64,000 nt of DNA from assembly GCA_016647705.1 (NCBI GenBank), contig CM028326.1, positions 372,001-436,000 on the forward strand. The letters run 5' to 3'. The notes under the pieces were generated by a model that did no database searches, was not told the DNA's origin, and saw only the letters and a program-made list of their open reading frames with translations. Of the stretch, positions 12,146 to 24,337 are shown piece after piece (positions within the stretch are counted from its first letter, which is position 1; each line of letters begins with the position of its first letter). The translations under genes were made by a program, and so were the position numbers. This DNA is from Eucommia ulmoides. Its lineage: Eukaryota > Streptophyta > Magnoliopsida > Garryales > Eucommiaceae.

Positions 12146-13906
12146 GTTAGTGAGTGAGGTTGTCGGCAGGTAAGTTAGAGAGAGAGAAACAGTGTGCGTG
12201 ACTGTGTGTATTGTATTTGTTGCGGTGTGGGTGGTTTGATCGTTGAAGAGGGTTGGCCGGTGAAGGTGGAGAGAAGTGAGGTTGGTGGTCGGCGACTGGT
12301 CCCTAAACCGAAGCAGACGCAGAAATGAGGAAGAAGAAAAGAAAACAGAAAAATGAGAAAAAGAAAAGAAAAGGGAAGAAGAAAAGAAAAAGGAGATATT
12401 TCACAAATCACCCCACGACAAAATATAAATCCAATCTCGCGACCGATGAAAAATTCGAGGAAGGTAAAATTCCACATTTCTTTTATAAATACATTTAATT
12501 GTCTCAATATCAAATACATATTATCATTATCGTTGAAATTAGCGTTATGTGTTCGCATGAATAAAATTTATTTATTAAACTATAACGAAGCGATACTAGT
12601 TGAATAGTTATATTTCGTAATAAAAGATGGAAAATAGGAAATTAAGGAGATTAGGATTTCATGGGGTGATTAGTTTGTTTTTATACAAAAAAATATTAAT
12701 TTAGGTCATGTCACCGTTAGGTTCGTAGGCACCGGAGTTCGGATAGGGGATAGTCGGTTAAAGTTTACGAAAACGGATATCGAGGTGAGTGTATTGTCTT
12801 CTTACCAAACTATTTTTATATATATAAATGCATGTGTGAAATGGTTTTACTTAGATTGTATGATTTTATAAATGATATGGATCAAGACAATTGTGGGTGA
12901 GTTAGTAAAATAGATTTCTATTGAATTGTTTAGGTTTTAAAAAGAAAGACTTTATAAATAAATCTGTTGGATTTGGTGGTTTTAATAAAAGGTAGGAAAA
13001 ACATGATTTTTGAATTAAATCGATTTTGGAAATGAGGTGGATGTTGGTGATTTGACAGTGTTATTAATTTAACGGTGGTGATTTATATTCTGGTCTGTCC
13101 GGAGGGTGGTCCGGCAGATGGATATTGTTTTGTGATTTGATGATGATATTATTGAGTTGACTATACCATAGTTTATGTCATGTCCGGAGGGTGGTCCGAC
13201 AGGTGGTGTTTTATATTATGTCCTGTCCGGAGGGTGTTCCAGCAGGTGGTGATAGATATTATGTGGTGATTTATATTATGGCCTCCGGAGATGTCCGGTA
13301 GGCGGTGATCTGCGCAGTTAGGTCATTTAGAAAGGCATATCCTGTGGATGGTTACGGTACCGTTGCAACTCCCGATCGTGAGGTTAAAACGTTCACTATG
13401 GATCAACCGGTGGGTATGGGATTGAGATGTGTGTTTGAGTTGGGGTGTTTTATATATATATTGGGTGATTTATTATTGATTATGGTGTTTGAAAACTTAT
13501 TTATACTGCTTTACTTTCATCGCTTATTTGATACTGGAGATTTTACCAACTGTGTGGTGGATATATATTTACGCTTGATCCATTTAAATGTTGTATTATT
13601 TAGAATATATTATTATTATGTTAAAAAATAGTTTTTACTAAGAAAGCAGTACACTCGCAGGTGAATCTTTTAGGAGACGGTCTCCTACTGGCATTTAGGT
13701 GGAGTCATCTGAAAATTTTTGAGTTAAGCAGTCAGAAGTGAATCATTAAATGAAGAAAAAGATTATGTTGTATTATATAATGAATTGTATAGTAATGTAT
13801 GTATATTTTTTTTAATGTATAAGAGAGATAAAGAAATGGAATAGGTGATACCATGTTGTCGTCACACCGGCCCTGAGATAACGGGTGTCCGGGTCGGGTC
13901 ATGACA
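11247..13906 (+). repeat. 3' LTR of the Tekay-like element
   Basis: Direct repeat of 2521-5124, starting TGTAAGACCCGACC and ending GGGTCATGACA. It has a longer (TA)n/(CA)n stretch than the 5' LTR (11556-11600) and an expanded (GT)n near 12110-12145. Confidence 0.9.
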
Positions 13907-14235
13907 AAAGAAGACAACTCATGACGAACAGAGTTCGTTTAGAGGAAATAAAAATCAATTCATGACGGATATGATCCGTTTAGAGGAAAACAAAAATCAA
14001 CTCATGACGGACAAGGTCCGTTTAAATGAAATAAAAATCAACTCATGACGGACAGGGTCCGTTTAGAGAAAATAAAAATCACTCATAATGGACATAGTCC
14101 GTTTAGAGGAAATGAAAATCAAATCATGACGAACAGAGTTCATTTAGAGGAAATAAAAATCAACTCGTGACGGATATGATCCGTTTAGAGGAATGAAGAT
14201 CACTCATGACGAACAAAGTTCGTTTTGGAGGAAAG
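13907..14235. repeat. Tandem array of about 40-bp units, right part
   Basis: Seven to eight more units of the array at 1535-2520, resuming directly after the 3' LTR of the Tekay-like element. Confidence 0.85.
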
Positions 14236-15010
14236 AGTGGCACAAGACAAAACGAACATACCTCCTAGAAGAGGACTGACAAAAGATGGAATTGACATGC
14301 CTCCAGGCCTGTGGCTGGGGAGGACTGAAACAAGATGAAATTGACTTAGCTCTAGTAGGGGGATGGCGATATGAAATGAAGGACACTCATGGATATAATC
14401 AACAAATTTGGAAGCTCGACAATAGATAGATACCACAAAATGTGCCCCATCCTGTGGCTAAGGCTTACAAGCTCAAGTTTCAAGACCCAGAGATAAGTAA
14501 ACACCACATAATGTGCCCCAACCTATGGCGGGGGCGAACAAGAGATCAAAGGTGTAAAATGTGCCCCAATTTGTGGTTGGGGTTGACACTTGGATGTCAC
14601 AATTGGATGACCGAACCTTGAAAGGTTGCCTACGTACCTCGGCATTATACCAAGGATAAGGTCTAGCGTAGTTCACAGAAGTGAATGAGGAATCAGATGG
14701 AATGTTACAATTGTTTGATCGAACCTTGATAGGTTACCTACGTACCTCGGCATTACACCAAGGATCAGGTCTAGCGTAGTTCACAGAAGTGAATGAGGAA
14801 TAAGATAGAATGTTACAATTGTTTGACCGAACCTTGATGGGTTGCTTACGTACCTCGGCATTACACCAAAGATCAGGTCTAGCGTAGTTCACAGAAGTGA
14901 ATGAGGAATCAGATGCAATGTTACAATTATTTGACCGAACCTTGATAGGTTGCTTACGTACCTTGGCATTACACCAAGAATCAGGTCTAGCGTAATTTAC
15001 AGATGGCCCT
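14235..15010 (-). repeat. TGCCCCA-type and 108-bp tandem repeats, untranslated region of the outer element
   Basis: 14440-14590 holds three TGTGCCCCA... blocks. 14600-15010 holds four copies of a unit of about 108 bp that contains CCTACGTACCTCGGCATTAC and GGTCTAGCGTAGTTCACAG. On the minus strand it reads GTACGTAGGCAACC-like, a motif I associate with Ogre/Tat untranslated regions. Confidence 0.75.
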
Positions 15011-17309
15011 TGTGGGGCGAAAAACATACCTGGATACTTATTTAGAGTTTTTGAATTTCAACAATACCAGTTTATAAGTCGAGTATGCAAGAAGGTAATA
15101 TGTCCTAATGATAGGAAAATCCATGCGTCCAATCCTTTTGCGATCCCTGTAAATGGGCAAAAAAAGCTCTTCCAAAACAAAAATTTTAGTTTGAAAAACT
15201 TGTCACATTTGATGACTCACAATTCCATTCTCCCATTTTCCGTCGTAGTCACTTGACCTACGGTGCTTACTTTCTCGTGGTGATTCGATGAGTTTTTTTT
15301 TTTTTTTTTTTATTATTTTTTTTTTTTAAGAAAAGATTGGTCATCATTAAGTGAGTCACATTTTTTTTTTTAGGCTTTGTTTGCAATTTGGGGCCCTTCC
15401 CTCCCTTGGAATTTAATAAGATTTTATTTTTGACCCGTTGAAGGGATTGAAAAGAGTAGTACACTCTGACCTTTGTGGTACAAACTCGGCTTGGTTTTCT
15501 TAGGTATTGAGATTAATTTCAATACTTGGAATCTAGCACCCCTGTATATTTTGTATTTCAATCAACTCTTGCAACTATATTACCAAAAATATGCACAAAA
15601 CTTTATTATTTATTCACCCAAATATTCATTCTTCTCTGATATGACTTTCTGTGTTGATTTTGATTTGAGCATGATAATATGATTTGAATAATATTCAAGA
15701 TTTTTCTCCAAAATTGGTGTCACCAAATAACTCTCCTCAACTAACAAGTATTCGAACTAGTTTTCCAATTATGAGATTTTTGGGTAAGTGAAATATAGAT
15801 GCTTCTCGAAATTATTATTTTTTTTTTCTATTTTTTTTAAAAAGCGTCTTTAGACATTGGACAAGTCTCTTGACATCAAATGATTTTGGGATGATGGTTT
15901 TGTTTTATGATGGATTGCCTAGCCGTTGAATGGGTCATTTGAGTAATGAATTTTGGAAGATGGCCTTTTGATGAGGGATTTAGGTAATGGCTTTACTTTA
16001 TGACGGATTGCCTAGCCATTGGGTAGATAAAACTCTGGACAAGAAGAATCTTTTCTGAGGATGTGGCGTTACTTTATGACGGATTGCCTAGCCGTTGGAT
16101 ATGATCATTTTTTGCAAGATGATCTTTCTGACAAGGGCTTTTTTGGGTAATGACTTTACTTTATGACAGATTGCCTAACCATTGGATGTGATGATTTGAG
16201 GAATTAATTTTTGGAAGATAGCCTTTTTTATGAGGGCTTTTTTGGGTAATAGATTTGCTTTATGACAAATTGCCTAGCCGTTGGATTTTTTTTTTTTTTT
16301 TTTTTTTTGTGGTTTTTGTGGTTGATGGCGACGAAACAAGGTTTTGATAATGGTTGGAGTTTTGCAATCTGTTTGAAGATATTTGGGGTGGATAAGATTT
16401 TTAGATGAGATGAGTTACCTTATTTCACTTTCTTCTAGATCAAAATCTCTTTTATTATCGAAATCATATTTATCATGCTCATGTTTTATTTTCACCACAT
16501 AGATCATACACAGACAATTTTGGAATATTTTTAAAAAATAAACATTAACATTTTGAAACGTCCTTTAGAAAACACAGTCGCAATTATTGAAAATTTCAAG
16601 CTATTCACAAAGCAAATCCTCTACCATCTAGAAGGCTAACTAGATAAAGAGGTGGATTTAAGATTTTTTTTTTTTTCCAATTTTATCAAGAAATAAATTC
16701 AACACACCAAGGTGTATAAATCAAGTTCACAAATGGTAGGCTTTGGCTCGTAATCAAGCGGAATCCCTCCTTGATCGACTAAATTTATTTGGAAGATGAG
16801 ATAAAAAGGGTTTATGGTCTTTGGGATCACGAGGTGGATAAAAGAAAATTAGGTTTATGAAATTATGGGTATTTATAATGGTAATTCAAGGTATTGTGGG
16901 TGGAGTATGGTTTTGAGTTTGGAAAAATTTCAGGGTACTACTTGATGGGACGTGTCAAGTAGGTAATTAATGGTACTGGGTGGGAGGTTGGGTGACATTT
17001 GAATGAATAGGGTTTGGATTGCGATTTTTGATTTTGGTTAGACTTTGAAGGTACCACATAATTTGGAAATATGGGTCGATATGATTATCATTCGTGATCA
17101 GCTCATTTCATTCGGAAAGGAAGCCTTGAATTTTGGTAGCCTTTTTTTTATTTTTTTTATTTTTATGATTCACTCTTTAGATAACCAATATTTTTCTCCA
17201 ATTATACTTATTTAAAAAATAAAAAATGAAGCGATTACAAAATAAAAGAAGACATTCAGATTTATATTTTTGGACTTACTTGAATATTATAGGCTCGACC
17301 CTCTAAAAT
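15011..17309 (-). other. Non-coding 5' internal region of the outer element
   Basis: No gag domain or long frame is seen. At 15900-16290 five degenerate units of about 75-105 bp share TTTATGACGGATTGCCTAGC. Long poly-T runs occur near 15294-15330 and 16286-16310. This is the segment between primer site and tandem arrays. Confidence 0.55.
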
Positions 17310-17331
17310 GATCCCCAGTGGAGTCGCCAGC
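17310..17331 (-). promoter_or_regulatory. Primer-binding site of the outer element
   Basis: On the minus strand the bases after the LTR end read GGCGACTCCACTGGGGA. This resembles the tRNA-Arg-type primer sites reported for Ogre elements. The tRNA assignment is from memory of the family, not from a comparison here. Confidence 0.65.
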
Positions 17332-19132
17332 TGACGCGCTCCGATTTTTCAAAGAAATTAAAATAAATATACAAGTGTAAAAATGAAAAGGGGTTTTCTT
17401 AAAAAAAACGTCAGTTTTCTCATAAAAATACTTAAGCCAATTTTTGGAAAAATGAGTCGCCACCTAACATTGAGTTTAAATGGTGTGCTAGGTCACTGGA
17501 TTTTTCTTTTTTGAAAACAAATTAAAAAAATGGCTTAAGTACGATTTTGACTCCAAAAATAACATAGTCCGACCAGAGATTCGTTTTAAAGGGTTCGGGG
17601 TCAGTTACGCTCGAGGAAGGTGTTAACCACTCCAAGACGCCCGTCCAAAGACAGTACCTTATCCAATTAAGTCAAATTAAAATTTAAATCCGAATGTTTT
17701 TATTTTATTTTGAAATCATTTCCTTCTAAAAAAGAAAAAAAATTGTAATTTTTTTTTATATATATTATCAAAGAATTTATATATTGAGGGGATAATTCTC
17801 TTCTAAGCCATTCAAATAGAAGGCGGAAAAATTCCTCCACGATTTGACAACAACATTAAATTTAACAAAAAATAAAATAAAAAAATAAACACACACACTC
17901 ACACACATCAAGAGAAGTATTCTCCTTTCTAAACTTAAACCACTCTAATGGAAGGTCGAGAGTTTTTCACCTCATCTTGTCAGCACATTATATTTAACAT
18001 ATGTTAAAGAAACACACGCATACACTCACATGGATCGAGGGGAGTAATCTCCCTTCTAAACCTAAACCGCTCCAATGGAAGGTCGAGAGTTTTCTACCTC
18101 GTATTGTTAACATATTTTATTTAACACAAATGAAAGAAACACACGCACACACATACTCACACGCATCGAGGGAAGTAATTTCCCTTCTAAACCTAAACCG
18201 CTCCAATGGAAGGTCAGGAATTTTTCACTTCGTATTATTAACATATTTTATTTAACACAAATTAAAGAAACACACGCACACACACACTCACACGCATCGA
18301 GGGGAGTAATTTTCCTTCTAAACCTAAACCGTTCCAATGGAAGGTCAGGAGTTTTCCACCTCGTTTTATCTATACATTAAATAATTCACAAATTTATATA
18401 TGTATATGTATATATGTATATATGTATGTATGTATAATTGACAAAAATAAAATTTTAATATAATAACGACTTAATGCATAATTAAGATTTACAAAAAATA
18501 GAAGTTCCAACCTTAACTTAGATTTTTTTTTTCTTCCTTTTTCTTCTTCTTCTTCTTCAGAAAAATAAAAATAAAAATATTTTCTCCCAAAATTTCTCTC
18601 AAAAAAAAATAATTATCTCCAAAATTCTTCCCCTAATAAAAACTCTTATCAAAAAATTTCTCCCCCACAATAACTCTTCTCCAAAATTTTCTCCCCCCAA
18701 ATCCTCTAAAAAAAAAATCCCTCACAAAAAATCCTCTCACAAAATGAAAATGAGCCTTCTATTTATAGATTCCAAAAAGAGTAAAATGGGAAAAAAATGC
18801 AGTTCACTATTCACGCGGGAGTACTATTCACGATCATACGGGACTATTCACGATCACGCGGTTACTGTTCACGCATGCGGATACTATTCACGATTACTAT
18901 TCATGCATGCGGATACTATTCACGATCACTATTCATGCATCCGTTTGGTTTATCTTGATTTGTTTCGTTTTTTCCTAATTAATCCAAACAAATGATATTT
19001 TGTTTCTTTTCTTTTTCTATTTTTTTTGCATTTTCTGAAATAAAATAAAATAAAACAAAGGTAAATAAGACAAAGTTAATTATAAAATAAAGTATAAATT
19101 TTTTATGGGGTGATCAAAATGCCGTGTCTACA
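17332..19132 (-). repeat. 5' LTR of the outer Tat/Ogre-like element
   Basis: About 1.8 kb. On the minus strand it starts TGTAGACACGGC at 19132 and ends GAGCGCGTCA at 17332. It contains four to five CA-bearing units (17800-18370) related to the minisatellite of the solo LTR at 5833-8127. The outer flank after 19132 is CACGC. Confidence 0.85.
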
Positions 19133-21067
19133 CACGCCCTGCCCACCGCGCCCTGCCACATCACCGTTCCATCGCCAAATCGCCGTTCCATAGCCATTCC
19201 ATCGCCACGCAAAGCTTCATCATCGTTGTTCTTATGTTCATCCCTAATCAAAGGTACTCTCTCTCTAAATCTTTAAACGATTTCCGTCTTCGACAACGGA
19301 AACACCATCGTCAGCGTCAAAGCCGGTACATATTTCCTTCATGAAAATTGTTTCTCTCTATCTTTCTTTCTCTCTTTCTCACACACACACACACAAATCA
19401 CATCCGGAGCTCCCTTCTCTATAGATCTTTGTCTAATTAGTGTTGATTATTCTGATTTTAGGTTTTGAACAATTTCGTTGTGGTGATTTATAAGCCTGGA
19501 TCAATAGGTGAGCTTCGGTTACAATTTTCGCTTCACCGTTTTCCATTCTGAAGCACATTGTTCAATTGATTCATGCAATTTGGGATTTAGTTTGTTTATG
19601 GTTTGATAGTTAATTCAAATATGGGTCTTGGTGATTCAATTGATTAAGATTTGGGTTTTTATTTCGATAGATTTAGTTTTTTTTTTTCTCATAACCTTCT
19701 TACTCTTTTTTGTTTATGGTTTGACAGTTGAATATGTGTTTGCAGTTTAATCATCCCCTTTTGGTACATGAAAAATCCTGAGGATTTTAAATTGAAAAAT
19801 AATAGTAAATAGTAGTCGATCCAATTGTTTTCTTCATTTGTAAATGTATTGAGCATGTGATAATTGTTTAATGTGTTTTAATGCCCTAATGATATTGGAA
19901 ACATTAACTGAGTTATGTGAGGATACGTTTTTTGATACTTCTATTTTATTTAGGGTACTGCAAAATAGGTTGTCCTTCAATTCACTCAGTTGTATAGTTT
20001 TTTGATATTTCTATTTTATTTAGGGTACTACAAAATCAATGGTGTGTAAGTAGATGTTTTGATTAGTGGTATTGTTGCTCAAGATAGAGTTCTAAGTATC
20101 TTTCATTGGTTTTTCAATCAAAATTAAACTGCTAACTAATCATGTTATGTTTTAGGTAAGTGAAAAACTTGGAACAAAAATACTAAACTATCGACAACAT
20201 TTTTCTGTTCTTTTCCAGAGGTTATGTTGTTGTAGCCCTTCGTGTTTGAGTTATTTGCAACTGTCATCAACCTGTGCAAGTATTCTCTCTCTCTCTCTAT
20301 CTCTCTCCATCTTTTTAGATATGAATATGAACCATGATCTATTTTTTGCCTTCTTCCAAGAATAATTGAAAAAGATATACGGGATATATTTTTATGTTGT
20401 TGCTTTTTATGTTCTATTTTTTTGCCTTCTTCCACGGTATTGTAGATATTTTCTACACATTCTTGACATCAAAGGAAATGAGTGAAACATCAGTGAGTTG
20501 GGTTGTTCTTGAAAGTCTTTCTTTATTTGTTGTTGTATGACATAGTAATTCCCAATAGTGTTTTTGGTCACACATTAACAAAAACATAAATATAGGAAAG
20601 GAAATCTTAAAATCCACAAATTCACCATAGTTTCAAGCCGCCAAGCGAAAGGTAGTAACACAGTTGATGAGCTTTTATTGTTGATTCAATCCTTCGCTAC
20701 TTAAGCTAAAACTGATTTATTTTGGTCCCTTTTTTAGGTTTCAGCCCCCGTTTCAGATTTAACTTGCTCGAGTGATCCATCCGACGATGTATTCATTGAA
20801 TATGAGGATTCTATAAAGGTCGGCTTAAGGTTTTCCTTAAGTAGTTTTTAGATGTTATTCGGTTTAAATTTCAAAAAAGGAAAATCGAAAATTTTAAAAA
20901 AATTGAAGTTGTTTGGTTTAGTTTTGACGAAGTTATGAAAAAAAAGAGAAATTTATTAATAATGTGTTAGAAAATAGAAAATAAAAATGTGATTGAATAA
21001 AATATGATTTGAAAAAGAGAGGTAATAAAAAAAGGAAAAAATCTTGTGGGGTTTCATTTTCTCAAAA
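19133..21067 (+). other. Gene-like sequence, unidentified, with candidate exons
   Basis: A GC-richer block at 19133-19257 is followed by intron-like T-rich DNA. Several short stretches sit between plausible acceptor and donor sites. 20155-20219 reads open between TTTTAG and a GT. 20738-20818 is an 81-nt phase-0 exon encoding SAPVSDLTCSSDPSDDVF and an acidic tail, between TTTTTTAG and AAG|GT. A phase-compatible short terminal exon, GVDEAKIN then stop, follows an acceptor at 23458-23484. I do not recognise the protein. If real, its 5' end may be cut by the adjacent retrotransposon and its last intron holds the element at 21068-23020. It could equally be a spliced non-coding remnant. Confidence 0.25.
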
Positions 21068-23020
21068 GATAACTTTCTAAGGACCATGTCTTTTTTACTC
21101 ATCCTAAAAGTACCATCATATATATTCTTTCTAAAATACCCTTCAATAATTACAAAATTTACATAAAAACCATTTTGGCCAAAAAAATTTCAAAATTCCT
21201 AAAATTAATATATATATTTAGAATTTCACTTGTTTTCAAATTTTCTTAATAAAAATTTCAATTAATTTTATTTTTCTTAAAAAATAATTTTTTTGTAAAA
21301 TATCATAAATATCCTGATTATATTTCACTTATTTTTTTTTTCAAATTTACTTTATTTTTTAAAATATTCTATGAACATTTTAAAATATAAAAAAAAATAT
21401 TAAACTCTACTTAAATTAAAAATTCTTTTAAAATAATTTTTAAAATCAATTAAGGGGATATCTACTTAGATATACATTATTTTTCACTTAATTTAATTTC
21501 AATTTTACTTTATTTTTTAAAAAATATTCTATGAACATTTTAAAATATAAAGAATTAGAGAAATCAGAAAATAAAAATTCTACTGAATATCAATCTTCAG
21601 TTACATTCCACCAGAAAATTACATAAATCCACTTAACCCCTAAGTGGAAATCTACAAAAATAAAACAAAATTAAGTGGAAGTCCGCTAAAAATTAAGATG
21701 ATTGATGTCCGTCATCTTCGCCAATCGTCACGCCGTCGCGCTCCCTCCATCTTCATTGGTCTTCATGTATCAATTTTTCAGCCATACATTAAGAGTTTTT
21801 TCTGAGTTTCAATCTCCGAAGCTAATTTAAAAAAGTATATAAATAATATAAAGAATAAAATTCAAATTGATGGCAAGAAAATATTCTAGACGTACATTTT
21901 TTTTTTTAAATTCCACTTAAAATTACACAATAAGTGAATATCTACTAAAAATCAATAAGTAGATATCCACTACAAACAATCAGTGAATATCCACTGAATT
22001 AAAAAATAACACAAATATTTAAACAATCAATTTAAACAATCTGTGGATATTCACTGAACTAAAAAATAATACAAACATTTGCACACAAAGGATAAAAATG
22101 ACAAATAAATCAAGAAATCGTTAGAATTTATTTGAATCTAGTTGGGCTATCCTAAATAATGCAAAATTCTAATTCAATTTTATTTATCTTCTTTCACGTA
22201 TCAAGCAACCAAACAGTTGAAACACATAATTATTCCATCAATCAAAATTCAAAGCGAAAAAAAAAAAAAAAACTAAAATCGTTCAATTCTCCAGCAAGAC
22301 CGACGGTGGAATACTTGAAATTGTTCCATGATCAGAGAGAATATCAAGACCAACAGTGGAACACAATAACTCAGAGAACAAGGCGGGGCGATAAAAAAAC
22401 TCAAGTGGATATCTACTAAAAAAATCAAGTAGATATCCACTTGAACCGAAAACATCCACTAAAAATTTAAGCAGATCTGACTCAGATCTGAGTAGATCTA
22501 CTTAGATTTGGCAAGATTTGAGTAGATCTAAGCAACGAAAAATGGAGACGATTACTCGAAAGATGAGCATCAACGGTGATGAACGACGAACAATGGCAAC
22601 AACAAACGACAAACTACGGCGACAACGAACGACAAGCATCAGCGGCGGCGACGAACAGCAGCCGCGAGCAGCAACGGCGACGACGAACGACAACGACGAA
22701 CAACAATGGTGATTAGCAACAATCATTTGAGAGAGAGAGACGAGAGAAAGCATAGATTGAGATAGGAGAGCGTCGATTGAGTACGATGGCGATAAGCTAT
22801 TTGAGAACGGTGGCAGTGAGCTATGGCGAGAACGGCTGAGAGAGGGGGGAATGAAGATAGGGGAAGGATGAGAAAGGTCAAATAAATTAGGGTTAGCTTT
22901 AAATGAAGGGCAAGGGTATTTTTGTCATACAATTTTTGTAGTAGGGGTCTGTGACCAAATTTTTTAAAAATAGGATCTAAAAAGTAGTTTTTAATTGTAT
23001 AGGACCTAAAAAGTTGTCCC
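21068..23020. mobile_element. Probable Mutator-like DNA element with imperfect terminal inverted repeats
   Basis: The left end (GATAACTTTCTAAGGACCATG) is inverted-similar to the right end (reverse complement GGACAACTTTTTAGGTCCTAT), and the similarity continues through ...AAAATACCCTT... inside both ends. The interior (21600-22460) is rich in the recurrent word AGTGGATATCTACT and its variants. 22530-22720 is a GACGAACGAC-rich stretch with no recognisable domain. No target duplication is evident, so the exact ends are uncertain. Confidence 0.45.
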
Positions 23021-23916
23021 TTTTTATTTTAGGAGTTTTGGAGGAAAAACTCATAAAATAATACAAAGGTTTTGTTGAGTGAATGTGTGGTAGAGAGAAT
23101 GTGTAGATAAAACATAAAATGTAGAGGGAAAAAATAAAATAATTTTATAAAATAATATATATATTTTTACACTTTACACTCCTAAAGTTTTGGAGAAACC
23201 TCACCTTATCCACGGTACTTTTGATTCAAATTTTTTTTCCAGGTTTGATATAGGTTTAGTTTTTATTTTGGTGTTAGTTATATATTTTATGTATTAATGC
23301 ACTACCATTCTAATGAGTGTGAATTTCTAATTTTAGTGTTAAAATTTATGTTCTATAAGTTCGGTATGTTGTTTTGAGATTGTCGGTTATTGTCATTTTC
23401 TTTCCATGTAATTTTTCATGTCTAAACTTATTTGTTTTGGACTTTTAATTTTTTTAGGGTGTAGATGAAGCAAAAATTAATTGAAAGTTCTTTGTAGGTA
23501 TATATATAGTGTGTATTTGTAAAGAGCGTAGTCTTTTCTTCTTTTTTTTATTGGGAATAAATAATCTGTGAAATGATGTTTGGCCTTGATTGTTATTATA
23601 ATTAACAAAGGTTATTATGTCAAAAAAAAAAGAAAAAAGTTGAAGATATTATTTTGGGTTTTTTTAAGTTTTACTCCCGTGCCTTTAGGCACAGATTATA
23701 CACTACTATATAAATATATAATATATAACTAAGGACTCTCCATTTTTGTTTTTATCTCTCGATTATCCGTATTCATGATTTTTTTTCAAATTACACCAAT
23801 TGCCCCATAAGTTATATAATGTTAATATAAAATTTAAGTCCAAAAATTATCAAATATATATTTATACCATAAACTTTCATAATATATAAAACAATTCAAA
23901 AATATTAAACTTATAT
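23021..23916. other. AT-rich intergenic or 3' gene-flank sequence
   Basis: Includes the candidate terminal exon at 23458-23484 and an AATAAA-like signal near 23555. The rest is low-complexity AT-rich sequence with nothing I recognise. Confidence 0.3.
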
Positions 23917-23980
23917 ACAGAGAGATTTCCAAGATTTGAACCCAGAATTCTCAAGCCACAATAGAATAACCTTATCGTTG
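23917..23980 (-). mobile_element. Truncated tRNA-derived SINE
   Basis: On the minus strand it reads CAACGATAAGGTTATTCTATTGTGG and then GGGTTCAAATC, a 5' tRNA-like half with B-box character. It matches the fuller SINE at 26191-26335, and the flank ATAGGATTTACGTACCATTA is shared too, so it was present before the P450 copies duplicated. Confidence 0.6.
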
Positions 23981-24274
23981 AATAGGATTTACGTACCATT
24001 ACTAACATATGAATAGTCCTCATTTATCATTGGCCACATATTGTTGAATAAAACAAAAACAGTTGACGAGGGGACAAAGAGTGATGAAAATCATTAAGAA
24101 TGTATTTACTCTTGTGATATTTTCAGTTAAATAATTTCACGACAACATAGTATCAGTCATGTGACATCTGTGGATATGATTTCCACACCAAGGATCACAT
24201 AAGGTTTGATATTTGTCGACAAGATTTGATATCTATGGATATGATTTCCTCACCAATGATCACATAATCACTTG

Positions 24275-24282
24275 TATTTATA
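24275..24282 (+). promoter_or_regulatory. TATA box of P450 copy A
   Basis: TATTTATA lies 56 bp upstream of the start codon in the shared context CTTGTATTTATAGAGGCATA. The same context precedes copy B. Confidence 0.6.
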
Positions 24283-24337
24283 GAGGCATATTCCCCCCTA
24301 ACATTCAGTAAGAAATTCATTTTTAATCTTCTCTCTC

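Larger units (their letters stand above)
2521..13906 (+). mobile_element. Tekay/Del-like Ty3/Gypsy LTR retrotransposon, decayed or non-autonomous
   Basis: Two direct LTRs of about 2.6 kb flank an internal region with a tRNA-iMet-type primer site right after the 5' LTR (TGGTATCAGAGC at 5129-5140) and a purine tract (AAGGGGGAAGAG) before the 3' LTR. The LTR start TGTAAGACCC, the sequence TTTCGGGACTAAATTTCTTTTAAGGGGG and the primer site are typical of plant chromoviruses of the Tekay/Del type. Without the nested solo LTR the internal part is only about 3.8 kb and shows no readable gag-pol. The flanking 5-mers (AATGA, AAAGA) differ at one base. It is a broken fossil inserted into the tandem repeats of the outer Tat/Ogre-like element. 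Confidence 0.85.
1..19132 (-). mobile_element. Tat/Ogre-like non-autonomous LTR retrotransposon (outer element of the nest)
   Basis: Read on the minus strand, the element starts at 19132 with an LTR beginning TGTAGACACGGC. A primer-site-like stretch, long non-coding tandem arrays and a purine tract follow, then a second LTR truncated by the window edge at 1. Without the nested element at 2521-13906 the internal region is about 5.3 kb, and no gag or pol domain can be read in it. Large LTRs, repeat-filled untranslated regions and the GTACGTAGGCAACC-type repeats are typical of Ogre/Tat relatives of Ty3/Gypsy. The lack of coding capacity fits a large retrotransposon derivative (LARD) mobilised in trans. 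It is a fossil. The outer TSD cannot be tested because one end lies outside the window. Confidence 0.75.

Noticed and set aside
22518-22712. Short Thr/Asn/Arg-rich frame
   Set aside because: GACGAACGAC-type low-complexity sequence inside a DNA element; no homologue comes to mind.
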